Origin: Acidobacteriota bacterium
Lineage (GTDB): Bacteria; Acidobacteriota; Thermoanaerobaculia; Thermoanaerobaculales; Sulfomarinibacteraceae
Length of the DNA: 42,702 nt
Assembly: GCA_022340775.1 (NCBI GenBank)
Contig: JAJDNH010000004.1
Coordinates: forward strand, 1-42,702
Reading direction: 5' to 3'
Both the position numbers and the translations under genes were made by a program. Below the pieces are notes generated by a model that searched no databases, had not been told where the DNA came from, and worked only from the letters and a program-made list of their open reading frames with translations. Of this stretch, positions 18,283-26,999 are shown piece by piece (position 1 is the first letter of the stretch; each line of letters opens with the position of its first letter).

Positions 18283-19329
18283 TCAGAAGTCCAGGATAGC
18301 GCGAACCGCCTTGACCACGCGCTCCCGCGTTGGCAGGTAGTGCTTCTCGAGTCTTGCGTAGGGGAAGACGGTGTCAAAACCGGTCACCCGCTGCACCGGC
18401 GCCTCGAGGTGGAGCAATGCGTGCTCGTTGATGAGCGCAACGATCTCGGCCCCGAAACCGGCGGTTCGCGGCGCCTCGTGGACGATGACGGCGCGCCCCG
18501 TCTTGACCACCGACGCGAGCAGGGCATCGCGGTCGAGCGGGTTGAGCGTACGCAGGTCGACGACCTCGGCCGAGATGCCGTCACCCGCCAGCTCCTGGGC
18601 GGCGTCCAGGCACACTCGGACCATCGCTCCCCAGGAGATCAGGCTCACGTCCTCGCCAGCACGAGGAACCGCCGCCCGGCCCAAGGGCACCGTGTAGTCG
18701 TCGGTGGGCACGGCCTCTCGAAAGGCGCGGTAGATCCTCTTCGGTTCGAGGAACACCACCGGGTCTTCGTCACGGATCGCCGACGCCAGCAAGCCCTTGG
18801 TGTCATGCGGGTTGGACGGGATGACGACCTTGATTCCGGGGGTGTGTACGAACAGCGCCTCGTATGACTCGGAGTGGCTCTCCGGCGCGTGGATGCCACC
18901 GCCGAACGGCATACGGATCACCATCGGCACGTGAAAGCGGCCGCGTGTGCGCACACGCATGCGGGCAGCGTGGGCGAAGATCTGGTTGAGAGCGGGGTAG
19001 ACGAAGCCCATGAACTGAATCTCGGCGATCGGCCGCAGGCCGCTCATGGCCATGCCGATCGCAGTGGCCACGATGCCGTCCTCGGCCAAGGGAGTGTCGA
19101 TCACCCGCTGCGGACCGAAGCGCTCGATGAGCCCGTCGGTGGCGCGGAAGACACCGCCGTCGACGCCAACGTCCTCGCCCATCACGATCACGCGCTCGTC
19201 GCGCGCCATCTCGGCCGCCAGGCCGTCCCGCACCGCCTGGGCGATGGTCAGCTTCGCGGTGCTGGTCGTGGGAACCGCCCGCAGCCCGCCTTCGCCGTCC
19301 TCGCTGGGGTTGGCCCGCTGCGCCGTCAT
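18283..19329 (-). CDS. pdhB: Pyruvate/2-oxoacid dehydrogenase E1 beta subunit
   Basis: MTAQRANP...LTIAQAVRDGLAAEMARDERVIVMGEDVGVDGGVFRATDGL; start chosen at ATG 19329 (ATGA overlap with E1 alpha). Confidence 0.94.
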   Translation of the reverse strand: MTAQRANPSEDGEGGLRAVPTTSTAKLTIAQAVRDGLAAEMARDERVIVMGEDVGVDGGVFRATDGLIERFGPQRVIDTPLAEDGIVATAIGMAMSGLRPIAEIQFMGFVYPALNQIFAHAARMRVRTRGRFHVPMVIRMPFGGGIHAPESHSESYEALFVHTPGIKVVIPSNPHDTKGLLASAIRDEDPVVFLEPKRIYRAFREAVPTDDYTVPLGRAAVPRAGEDVSLISWGAMVRVCLDAAQELAGDGISAEVVDLRTLNPLDRDALLASVVKTGRAVIVHEAPRTAGFGAEIVALINEHALLHLEAPVQRVTGFDTVFPYARLEKHYLPTRERVVKAVRAILDF

Positions 19330-20399
19330 GACGCCACCTCTTCGATCAGCGACCGCATCTGCTCCTCCAGGTTCGCTGGCATCTCCGCGTACATATAGCG
19401 GAAGATGTCGGCCGGGTCGGGCGGCGTCATCGCCTCGAGTGCCTCGATCTGTGAGGAGACCCACTTCGCCGCCTCCTCGGCCAACATCTCCTCCCGCGCG
19501 TCGTCCCACAGGCCCCGAGCCTGCAGGTAGCGGCCGAGCCGCAGGATCGGATCGCGCTCTTTCCAGGCTTCGACCTCTTCTTCGGTCCGGTAACGGCCGG
19601 CGTCATCGGCCGTGGTGTGGTCGCCGAGACGGTAGGTGACCGCCTCGATCAGCGTCGGTCCATCGCCGGACCTCGCGCGTTCGAGCGCCTCCATCGTGGC
19701 TGCATAGACCGCAAAGACGTCGTTGCCGTCGACCTGGACTCCGGGAATCCCGTAGGCCAGCGCCTTCTGGGCAAGGGTCGCGGACGCCGTCTGGCCCGAG
19801 CGTGGAACCGAGATCGCCCAGCCGTTGTTCTGGATCACGAACACCGTTCGAGCCTTGAAGACCCCCGCGAAGTTGAGGGCCTCGTGGAAGTCTCCTTCCG
19901 AGGTGGCGCCGTCGCCGCCGAAGGTCACCGCCACCGCCTGCTCGCCACGCAGGCCGAGCGACATTCCGAGCCCCGCCCCGTGGCCGAACTGGCTGCCGAC
20001 CGGGACCGCGATCGGGAAGCAGCGCACGCCGTCGGGAAACGCCGAGCCGCGCTCGTCGCCCGCCCAGTACGCGAGGACCAGGTGCCCCGGGACGCCACGC
20101 AGGATCATGATCCCGTGCTCCCGGAACGCCGGCACCAGCCAGTCGTCATCGCTCATGGCGAGCGCGACGCCGGCCTGTGCCGCTTCCTGGCCCTTCAGCG
20201 GCGGCCACGTTCCCATCCTCCCCTGACGCTGGAGCTTGACCGCCTTCTCGTCGAAGACCCGCATCCGCACCATGTTGCGGTACAGCTCGAGGACCTGGTC
20301 GTCGTTCAGGCCGGGCATCAACCCCTCGTCCACGACTCCGTCCGGCGCCAGGATCTCGAGGCGCTCGATCACCGACTCGAAGACTGTTGTTCGTGGCAT
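19326..20399 (-). CDS. pdhA: Pyruvate dehydrogenase E1 alpha subunit
   Basis: MPRTTVFESVIERLEILAPDG...GGDGATSEGDFHEALNFAGVFKARTVFVIQNNGWAISVP TPP-binding motif. Confidence 0.95.
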   Translation of the reverse strand: MPRTTVFESVIERLEILAPDGVVDEGLMPGLNDDQVLELYRNMVRMRVFDEKAVKLQRQGRMGTWPPLKGQEAAQAGVALAMSDDDWLVPAFREHGIMILRGVPGHLVLAYWAGDERGSAFPDGVRCFPIAVPVGSQFGHGAGLGMSLGLRGEQAVAVTFGGDGATSEGDFHEALNFAGVFKARTVFVIQNNGWAISVPRSGQTASATLAQKALAYGIPGVQVDGNDVFAVYAATMEALERARSGDGPTLIEAVTYRLGDHTTADDAGRYRTEEEVEAWKERDPILRLGRYLQARGLWDDAREEMLAEEAAKWVSSQIEALEAMTPPDPADIFRYMYAEMPANLEEQMRSLIEEVAS

Positions 20400-20465
20400 G
20401 CGGGACCCCTCCCTGATCTGCAGCGCATCAATGAAAACAGGTACGGGCGATGGTCTATTTCGGAT

Positions 20466-20563
20466 GTGGCCCCCACCCACCCAGGAGGGTGAGGAGTGAA
20501 GAGTAAGGAGTGAGGGGACCCCCTTCCCGCCCGGGGACCGGATAGAGGTTAGAGGTTAGAGGA
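20466..20563. repeat. Short-period intergenic repeats (GAGTRAR-type and TAGAGGT heptamers)
   Basis: ggagtgaagagtaaggagtgagg and tagaggttagaggttagagga read directly. Confidence 0.7.
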
Positions 20564-20638
20564 AAGACCCCCATCCACCCGCGGAACCCTCCCCAACGCG
20601 CCCCAGAGAATGGTGCGCTCGGCGGGGCGTGCCATGCT

Positions 20639-20851
20639 TCGAGGTTTCCTGGAGTGTGCCCTCAATGCAGGCGCGGCGGCAGGAAACCTCGAGCTTGGCA
20701 ACCCGCGGGGAGGGCGGTCGGCCGTGTGGCCTCAGCTTCGATGGAGGCGCCTCGTTGCCTGCCCGGAGCGGGCCTTGAGGGCAATGAACCGTTGGAGATC
20801 TTCGCCCGCTCCGAGGCAGGCGACGACGGGCGTCTGCAGAGCAGACGTCCG
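20639..20851. other. Highly structured intergenic region between lplA and pdhA; candidate RNA element
   Basis: Arms 20639-20651/20681-20693 region (TCGAGGTTTCCTG ... CAGGAAACCTCGA), ~20-bp stem 20753-20772/20805-20825, 11-bp hairpin 20827-20837/20841-20851. Confidence 0.6.
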
Positions 20852-20874
20852 GGCGCCGGAGCTGCAGAGAACCG

Positions 20875-21660
20875 CTAGCGAATCGATTCGGGTACCGGTG
20901 CCCAGCGCAGCTCAGCGTAGCGGTCGAGGAGCGGTGCCGGAATCTCGGGAGAGTCCGCACGCTGTACTTCGAGCTCCAGCGCGGCTGCAAACCGGACGGC
21001 CAGCTCGCTCGCAAGCACCTCGGGCGGGACTGCGGCGGCCGGAGACAGTGCGGCCAGCACCCGCGACGTCGGAACTCTGAAGACCTCGGCATAGAGGGTG
21101 GCGTCGAGGCCGAGCAGGACGGCAGCATGGACCAGCACCGCCCGCCGGCGCCGGGCCTGGGCACAGCCGACCGCTTTCTTGCCGTTCACGGCCAACGTGT
21201 CCGCGAGCTGGTCCTCGAAGCAGATCGGCGAGCGGACGCGAGTCGCACGGCGCGGCCTCTCGAGGCGTTCGACCGCGGCTCCGACGGCCGCTAAAGTAGG
21301 CCCGAGAACGTCCAGAAAACGGCTGTACAGCCCGATCACGCCCGCTGCCCAGGGATGATCCGCAGGCAGAGCCAACGCCACCCCAAGGTCTCTGCTATGG
21401 ACCACACCGGTACCGCCCGTGATGCGGCGCAGCACCGGGATTCCCCTCGCCCGGCAGAGCTCGAGATCGACATCTTCGGCCGGCTGACCGTATCCGAGGA
21501 CGACCACCGGGCCCGGCCACGAGGTCATGAGCAACGACGGTCGGCCGCCAGCGGCGAGCGCGATCAGGACCTCTTCGAGGGCGAGGTCGGCCGACGGTCT
21601 CGCCCCGAGCCGCTCATACACGAGCAGATTCCCGGCGGACACGGCCTGGTTCTCAGCCAT
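20875..21660 (-). CDS. Lipoate-protein ligase A family protein
   Basis: RRITGGTGVVHSRDLGVALAL, VNGKKAVGCAQARRRRAVLVHAAVLL; start ATG 21660. Confidence 0.88.
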   Translation of the reverse strand: MAENQAVSAGNLLVYERLGARPSADLALEEVLIALAAGGRPSLLMTSWPGPVVVLGYGQPAEDVDLELCRARGIPVLRRITGGTGVVHSRDLGVALALPADHPWAAGVIGLYSRFLDVLGPTLAAVGAAVERLERPRRATRVRSPICFEDQLADTLAVNGKKAVGCAQARRRRAVLVHAAVLLGLDATLYAEVFRVPTSRVLAALSPAAAVPPEVLASELAVRFAAALELEVQRADSPEIPAPLLDRYAELRWAPVPESIR

Positions 21661-22897
21661 CAGCTCGCCGGATGATGTCCTCCAGGGCCCGTTCCTGAAG
21701 AGGCCACCCGGCCGGCAGCAGCTCACGGAAACCGTCCGACGAGAACCACTCCGCATCACCGGTGTACGCGGGGACAATGAGGCGGGGAAAGCGCGCCAGA
21801 ATCTCGCGGTCCGGAATGCGCCGCACATCTTCCAGCTCGCGCCGACGCACGGTGGTTCGGTCGAGGCCCTGGAGAAAACCTTCCGCCGCCTGCAGCTGCA
21901 TCAACAGCAGGCCGTCGTCCAGGCATGGCTCACCCTCTCGCGGACTCCGGGTCACCCGCGAGATCAGGTGCCGAAGAGCCCCGCCGACGCCCCGCCGGTT
22001 GACCTCCCTCCGGCGCTCTCCGTGCCCAGGCTTCCCACCGACGTCGCCGCGGAAGGGCTCCCCAAGGACCCCCGCCATCGCAGGATCTGCGGCCGCGAAC
22101 GCCGCCAGGCGATGGAGGAAGGTTACCAGCACGGCGGCGCCGAGAGCCGCCCGATGCTCGTCGTCCGCGCAGGCGAAGAACACGCGCAGCGCGTTGCGTT
22201 CGAAGAGCACGCCCCGCCGGTAGTTGCCGAAGGCATTCGAGGTCGTCATGCCGCGGTGCCGGGCAATGGCGGAGGGGGCGGCGATCACCGGACGGCCCGC
22301 CGCCCACAGCCGCCAACCGAGCTCCACGTCCTCGAAGTAGGCGAACAGATTCGGATCGAAGCCACCGACCAGATCCCAGTCGGCACGCCGCACGGCCAGG
22401 TTCCCGCCGCAGGCGAACGGCAGCGGCTCACCGACTTCGGGAACGGCAACGTCCTCGATGTGTCGCCCCTGGCCGAGCTGGAAGGCGTGCGCGTCGAAGG
22501 TCACCACGCCGCGAACGAAGTCGTTCCGACTGCCGTCCCAGCTCACGAGCCGGCCCGCGGACGCGGCCGCTTCGGGGCGGCTCGCCAGCGCGTCGAGATG
22601 GGCGTCGAGCCACTCCGGCGCGGCCGCGGCATCGTCGTTGAGCAGGAGCAGCACCTCGCCGCTCGCTACTTCCACACCTCGGCAGACACCGCCGGCAAAG
22701 CCCAGGTTGGTTTCCTCTCGCACCACATGCACCCACGGGAACCGCCGCCGCGCCTCCTCGCCAAGAGCCTCGGACGAGCCGTTGTCGACCACGATGACCT
22801 CGGTGTCAGCCCGCCGCTCGAGGCCGGCGAGCGAGGCCACGCTGTCGTCGAGACGCTCTCGGCCGGCGTGCACGACGATGATCACCGACGCCTTCAC
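21653..22897 (-). CDS. Glycosyltransferase family 2 protein
   Basis: VKASVIIVVHAGRERLDDSVASLAG...VIVVDNGSS...NLGFAGGVCRG...LLLLNDDA; GTG start 22897 in GTGA overlap with upstream gene. Confidence 0.9.
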   Translation of the reverse strand: MKASVIIVVHAGRERLDDSVASLAGLERRADTEVIVVDNGSSEALGEEARRRFPWVHVVREETNLGFAGGVCRGVEVASGEVLLLLNDDAAAAPEWLDAHLDALASRPEAAASAGRLVSWDGSRNDFVRGVVTFDAHAFQLGQGRHIEDVAVPEVGEPLPFACGGNLAVRRADWDLVGGFDPNLFAYFEDVELGWRLWAAGRPVIAAPSAIARHRGMTTSNAFGNYRRGVLFERNALRVFFACADDEHRAALGAAVLVTFLHRLAAFAAADPAMAGVLGEPFRGDVGGKPGHGERRREVNRRGVGGALRHLISRVTRSPREGEPCLDDGLLLMQLQAAEGFLQGLDRTTVRRRELEDVRRIPDREILARFPRLIVPAYTGDAEWFSSDGFRELLPAGWPLQERALEDIIRRADG

Positions 22898-24171
22898 GGC
22901 CGCCGCCACGCCCGACGCGCCCACCGCCGCAGCCGCACCGACAACGGCTCGACGATCGCGGGCGGCCCGAGCTCGACGCCGCTTGCCCCCCGATGCCGGT
23001 CACGCCACGGCTGCGCTGCGAACTCCAGCAACGGGCGCGCCACCCGTTCCCAGGTCCGGTCCGCCGCCCACCGTCGACCGGCCTCGCCCGCCTGCGCCCG
23101 GCGCCCGCCATCCCCGAGAACCGCGTTGATAGCGGTGGCCAGCGCCGCCGGGTCGTGAGGAGGTACCACCTCGCCGGCGCCGGTCTCCCTCACCACGCGC
23201 GACATCGTGCCACCCTCGCTCACTACCAGCGGCAGACCCAGCCAGAGCAGGTCGACGAGCCTCGTGCGCAGGCTGAGCATTGTCTCGAGGCCGGGTCGGT
23301 GGGTGACCACGGCGAGGTCGCACACCTGCGGCAGCGAGAAACGGTCCGCTGGCGAGCGCCACGATGTGAATACCACGTGGCTTCCCAGCCAACCCCGTCG
23401 CGTCGCCTCGGCCCGCGTTCGCGCCGCGACTGACTGCGGCGTGAGCTCCGGGTGCGGGTGGTCCACGAACACCACGCACGCCGCCGGATGACGCTCGAGC
23501 ACCGCCGGCAGAGCTTCGAGCACGACCAGCGGATCGTACCAGTCGTAGATGCCTCCGAAGTACAGCAGCTCGGCTGAGCCAGCGCGATCAGGAAGCACTG
23601 CCGCCCGCGCTGGAATCGGCGGTGGCTCGCCGCTCGGCACCCCGAACGGTACCTCGACAATCAGGCGCTCGAGGCCGGGGTCGCCGGCGACGACCGGCGG
23701 GCTGACCCGGCCGAGCGCGGTCAGCCACCCGAGGTAGTAGCCCCGCTGCTCCGCTGAAGAGCACAGGAACAGATCGCCGCACGCCATCTGTAGCCGCCAG
23801 GTGGCATGGTCTGTCGCGAAGGGCTCGAGCCCGAGCTCGGGGTAGTAGTGCAGGTTGTCGATCAGGAACGGATCGTACAGGTCGACCACGACCGGCAGGT
23901 CGTCGCGCTGCTCCAGGTAGTGGTTGCCGAGGTGGCCGTGCAGTAGCACGAGATCGTGACCATCCGCCTGACGACCGAGGCGCTCGGGCTCCGCCCTGAT
24001 GACGCTCACGCCGTCGGAAACGCCGACCGCCTCCTGAGGATCGTTGGGAACCGCCAGCGTGACCGGATGGCCGGCTCCGGCGAGCACTCCGGCGAGGCTG
24101 GTCATCCGGGTCCCGACGCCGGCCGTGACGTTGCGGACCGGTTCGGGACAGATGGCGAAGACTCGGCTCAC
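22894..24171 (-). CDS. Glycosyltransferase (group 1 / GT4-like)
   Basis: SRVFAICPEPVRNVTAGVGTRMTSLAGVLAGAGHPVTLAVP...LLYFGGIYDWYDPLVVLEALP...GLPLVVSEGGTMSRVVRETGAGEVVPPHDPAAL. Confidence 0.87.
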   Translation of the reverse strand: MSRVFAICPEPVRNVTAGVGTRMTSLAGVLAGAGHPVTLAVPNDPQEAVGVSDGVSVIRAEPERLGRQADGHDLVLLHGHLGNHYLEQRDDLPVVVDLYDPFLIDNLHYYPELGLEPFATDHATWRLQMACGDLFLCSSAEQRGYYLGWLTALGRVSPPVVAGDPGLERLIVEVPFGVPSGEPPPIPARAAVLPDRAGSAELLYFGGIYDWYDPLVVLEALPAVLERHPAACVVFVDHPHPELTPQSVAARTRAEATRRGWLGSHVVFTSWRSPADRFSLPQVCDLAVVTHRPGLETMLSLRTRLVDLLWLGLPLVVSEGGTMSRVVRETGAGEVVPPHDPAALATAINAVLGDGGRRAQAGEAGRRWAADRTWERVARPLLEFAAQPWRDRHRGASGVELGPPAIVEPLSVRLRRWARRAWRRP

Positions 24172-25913
24172 TCCTCGGGCTCTCCGCGGCCGCGCTCGAG
24201 GAGCCGGTGCAGCTTCCAGGTCCTGGAGGAGTAGATCTGATCGAGGATGCCGTTGAGCCGGTCGACCTCGGCCTGCAGTGCCTCGCAGTCGGTCCCCTCG
24301 CCACCCATTCGAACGACCCGGGCCCGCAAACCGTCGCGCTCCCCGGTGACCTCGACCAAGCGCTCGTCGAGGCCTCGCGCCGTTTCGGCCTGGCGGTCAC
24401 GCTCCGCCACCAGCGACATCACCGCGCGCGCCAACGCGACCTCGTCCTCAAACAGCCCATTGCGCCGCCACACCGCTGCAAGCGCCGCCAGCTGACCGGA
24501 CGAACCCGGCGGGTTAGCGGCGGTGATGGCCCCGGTACCGGCCAGTACCCGGTACTCGCAGGTCACCACCGGCAGGTGCACGAGCGGCGTCCGCTCGGCA
24601 AGACGCAGTAGCAGGTCCCAATCTTCGTAGAGGTCCATCGCGGTGTCGAAGCCGCCGACCTCGAGGACGAGCTCGCGCGGGAGGGCCACCGTCGGCAGCG
24701 GAATGAAGTTCACGAGCCGCAGGCGGTCGCGGTCGAAGTCGCCGCCGAAGGTGCGGTGCCGGGCCAGAAGCCGCCAGCCTCCCTCGCCGTCAGGCTGCCA
24801 CACGCCCTGGACAGCATCCGTGTACGGAGCCGTCACGCCCCGGGTGACTGCGCGTCCGAGCACCAGCAGGTGCTCGGGGAGAAAACGGTCGTCATCATCG
24901 AGGAAGACCACATGTGACGCGGACGACTTCTCCAGCCCACGCTGAGCCGCCGCCGCCCGCCCCTCGCTCTCCACCCTCTCCATAACCTCGAGAGGTAGGC
25001 GATCGGCGAACGCAGAGCAGACCTCCCCTACCGGAAGTCCGCCATCGTTGACCACGATGATACGAGCCGGGCTCACCAGCTGGGCAGTCAAGGAGTCGAG
25101 GGCTTGGGCCAGCAGCTGGGGCCGGTCCTTGGTTCGCACGACGACATCGAGAGGCGTTGACCCCGCGCTCTCTTCGAGCTGGGCGGTTGGCCCCTGGGCG
25201 GCGGCCCACTCGGCCGCGCTGTGGGTGCGAATGTAGCGGAGGTCGGCGACGTAGTAGGCCTCGGCCCGCCTGACTCCAGCCGGCAGCGTCAGCCGCCGTG
25301 CCGCCGCCAGCCCCTCCATCACCTCGACGTATGGCAGCACTCCGACCTGGGAGGCGTAGGCCTTGGCAGCCGCGAGCACGTCCTCCCAGACATCGCTGAC
25401 ATCGACCAACAGGTTGGGGCGCAGCACCGCCGACACCTCGTACGCCGCCAGCCGCACCGCCTGCACGGCTGCGTGCAACTCGCTGCCCGGCGCCGCCCGC
25501 TGCAGCACGCGGTACACCGCCAGAGCCAGCGCCCGGTGGTCGGGGTGTATCTCGGCCGGCGACGGCGCCAGCAACACCGCCGGTCGCACCTCGAGCAGCA
25601 ACGCCCGCAACCGCTCGGCGAGCGCCTCGTCGGCCGGCTCGAGCGAGCGGTCGGCGAGCACCCACCGCTCGGGGTCGGGAACGCCGAGACGGCTCGCGGC
25701 CTCAGAGGCCTCGCGCCGCCGCTCCTCGGGATCGCCCTGTGCCCCGCCATCGGTCAGGGTCACGACCCGGACCTCGGCACCCGAACGGACGGCCTGCACG
25801 AGAACGCCCCCGCACCCGAAGACCTCGTCGTCGGGGTGGGGCGCAAGGACCAGAACCGGGGAGCCGTCCAGCCTGCCGGATGCGTACGGCACCAGGTCCG
25901 TCTCGCTTTGCAT
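24168..25913 (-). CDS. PIG-L family deacetylase fused to GT2 glycosyltransferase with C-terminal coiled coil
   Basis: N-term VLAPHPDDEVFGCGGVL and IHPDHRALALAV; middle VVRTKDRPQLLAQALDSLTAQ...VVFLDDDDRFLPEHL; C-term heptad-like DCEALQAEVDRLNGILDQIYSSRTWKLHRLLERG. Confidence 0.88.
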   Translation of the reverse strand: MQSETDLVPYASGRLDGSPVLVLAPHPDDEVFGCGGVLVQAVRSGAEVRVVTLTDGGAQGDPEERRREASEAASRLGVPDPERWVLADRSLEPADEALAERLRALLLEVRPAVLLAPSPAEIHPDHRALALAVYRVLQRAAPGSELHAAVQAVRLAAYEVSAVLRPNLLVDVSDVWEDVLAAAKAYASQVGVLPYVEVMEGLAAARRLTLPAGVRRAEAYYVADLRYIRTHSAAEWAAAQGPTAQLEESAGSTPLDVVVRTKDRPQLLAQALDSLTAQLVSPARIIVVNDGGLPVGEVCSAFADRLPLEVMERVESEGRAAAAQRGLEKSSASHVVFLDDDDRFLPEHLLVLGRAVTRGVTAPYTDAVQGVWQPDGEGGWRLLARHRTFGGDFDRDRLRLVNFIPLPTVALPRELVLEVGGFDTAMDLYEDWDLLLRLAERTPLVHLPVVTCEYRVLAGTGAITAANPPGSSGQLAALAAVWRRNGLFEDEVALARAVMSLVAERDRQAETARGLDERLVEVTGERDGLRARVVRMGGEGTDCEALQAEVDRLNGILDQIYSSRTWKLHRLLERGRGEPEE

Positions 25914-26171
25914 GCTGAGATGGTACCAAAAGCGGTTTGCATCGGGGATTGCATGAACCGATGGGTTCGTTCAAAGCAAGGTCCTCACCCCGCCGAGGGT
26001 CCGCAGGATGGGTCCCGGCCGAGCATCCACGTGTCGCGACCACGGGCTCCCCGCTCTGGCAGGAAGCACCGCAACGAAGAGTAAGATGAAACGGTGGATC
26101 GCAACGCGCGGAGGCAGTTCGGACGTTCCGCACACTCTTCGAGTTCGACGAGAATCGGGAGGCAGCCGAGC

Positions 26172-26828
26172 ATGGTTCAGCCCAAGAGCACAAACATCAC
26201 ACGGTCGGAGCTCAAGGTCACACGCTCGGAACGCGAGCTCAGAATGGGTCACCGCGGCGTCACGGTATGGCTGACAGGTTTACCTGCGTCCGGCAAGTCG
26301 ACCATCGCCGCGCTGGTCGACGGCGTGCTCACGGAACGAGGCGTGCACTGTGCCGTGCTCGACGGCGACAACGTTCGCTTCGGCCTCAACAGCGACCTCG
26401 GCTTCAGCCCCGAGGACCGCAACGAGAACATCCGCCGCGTCGGCGAGGTCGCCAAGCTCTTTACCCAGGCCGGCATCGTCAACCTGGTGGCGTTCATCTC
26501 GCCCTATCGTCACGATCGCGATCGCAGCCGCCAAATCCAGGAGCCAAGGGACTTCATCGAGGCGTACGTGGAGTGTCCGCTTGACGTGTGCGAGTCACGC
26601 GATCCGAAGGGCCTCTACGCTCGGGCCCGCGCCGGACAGATCCCGGAGTTCACTGGCGTGAGCGCCCCCTACGAGTCGCCCCTGCGGCCCGAGCTGGTCC
26701 TACACACCAACCGGGAGACCGCGCAAGAGAGTGCCGAGCGGGTCGTTGCGCTGCTCGAGAGCAGGGGCTATCTCGGCACCTCTCCTGAGGAGAACGAGCC
26801 GGACGCCAACGAAACACTGGAAGCGTGA
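26172..26828 (+). CDS. cysC: Adenylylsulfate kinase
   Basis: VTVWLTGLPASGKSTIAALVDGVL (Walker A), DGDNVRFGLNSDLGFSPEDRNENIRRVGEVAKLF, FISPYRHDRDRSR. Confidence 0.95.
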   Translation: MVQPKSTNITRSELKVTRSERELRMGHRGVTVWLTGLPASGKSTIAALVDGVLTERGVHCAVLDGDNVRFGLNSDLGFSPEDRNENIRRVGEVAKLFTQAGIVNLVAFISPYRHDRDRSRQIQEPRDFIEAYVECPLDVCESRDPKGLYARARAGQIPEFTGVSAPYESPLRPELVLHTNRETAQESAERVVALLESRGYLGTSPEENEPDANETLEA

Positions 26829-26857
26829 CCGAGGTCCTCTTCTGGAACGCGCTACAT

Positions 26858-26999
26858 CCGCGTTCTTTGGGTGGGTGGGGGGTAGCGTCTAGCGTCTTGC
26901 GTCTTGCGTCTTGCGTCTTGCGTCTAGCGTCTAGCGATCTGCCCGGGTGGGCTGGGGAACCCAATCACCTAATATATTGATAACTTAATCACCTTGGGT
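26858..26999. repeat. Copy B of dispersed intergenic repeat with internal TAGCGTC/TTGCGTC heptamer array
   Basis: Seven full heptamers plus partial at 26883-26936; core cgggtgggctggggaacccaatcacctaat at 26944-26973 matches cores at 11497-11526 and 37341-37370. Confidence 0.8.

Noticed and set aside
17080-18867. 595-aa plus-strand ORF opposite E2/E1beta
   Set aside because: Antisense shadow of recognisable PDH genes; no family-like motifs.
20610-21080. 156-aa ORF through the structured lplA-pdhA gap
   Set aside because: Low-complexity Arg/Ala-rich translation, overlaps lplA antisense; secondary structure explains the region better.
21527-23158. 543-aa plus-strand ORF opposite glycosyltransferases
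   Set aside because: Antisense artefact of high GC; GT2/GT1 motifs are on the minus strand.
26883-26936. Heptamer array considered as a CRISPR
   Set aside because: 7-nt period with no spacers and no cas genes.
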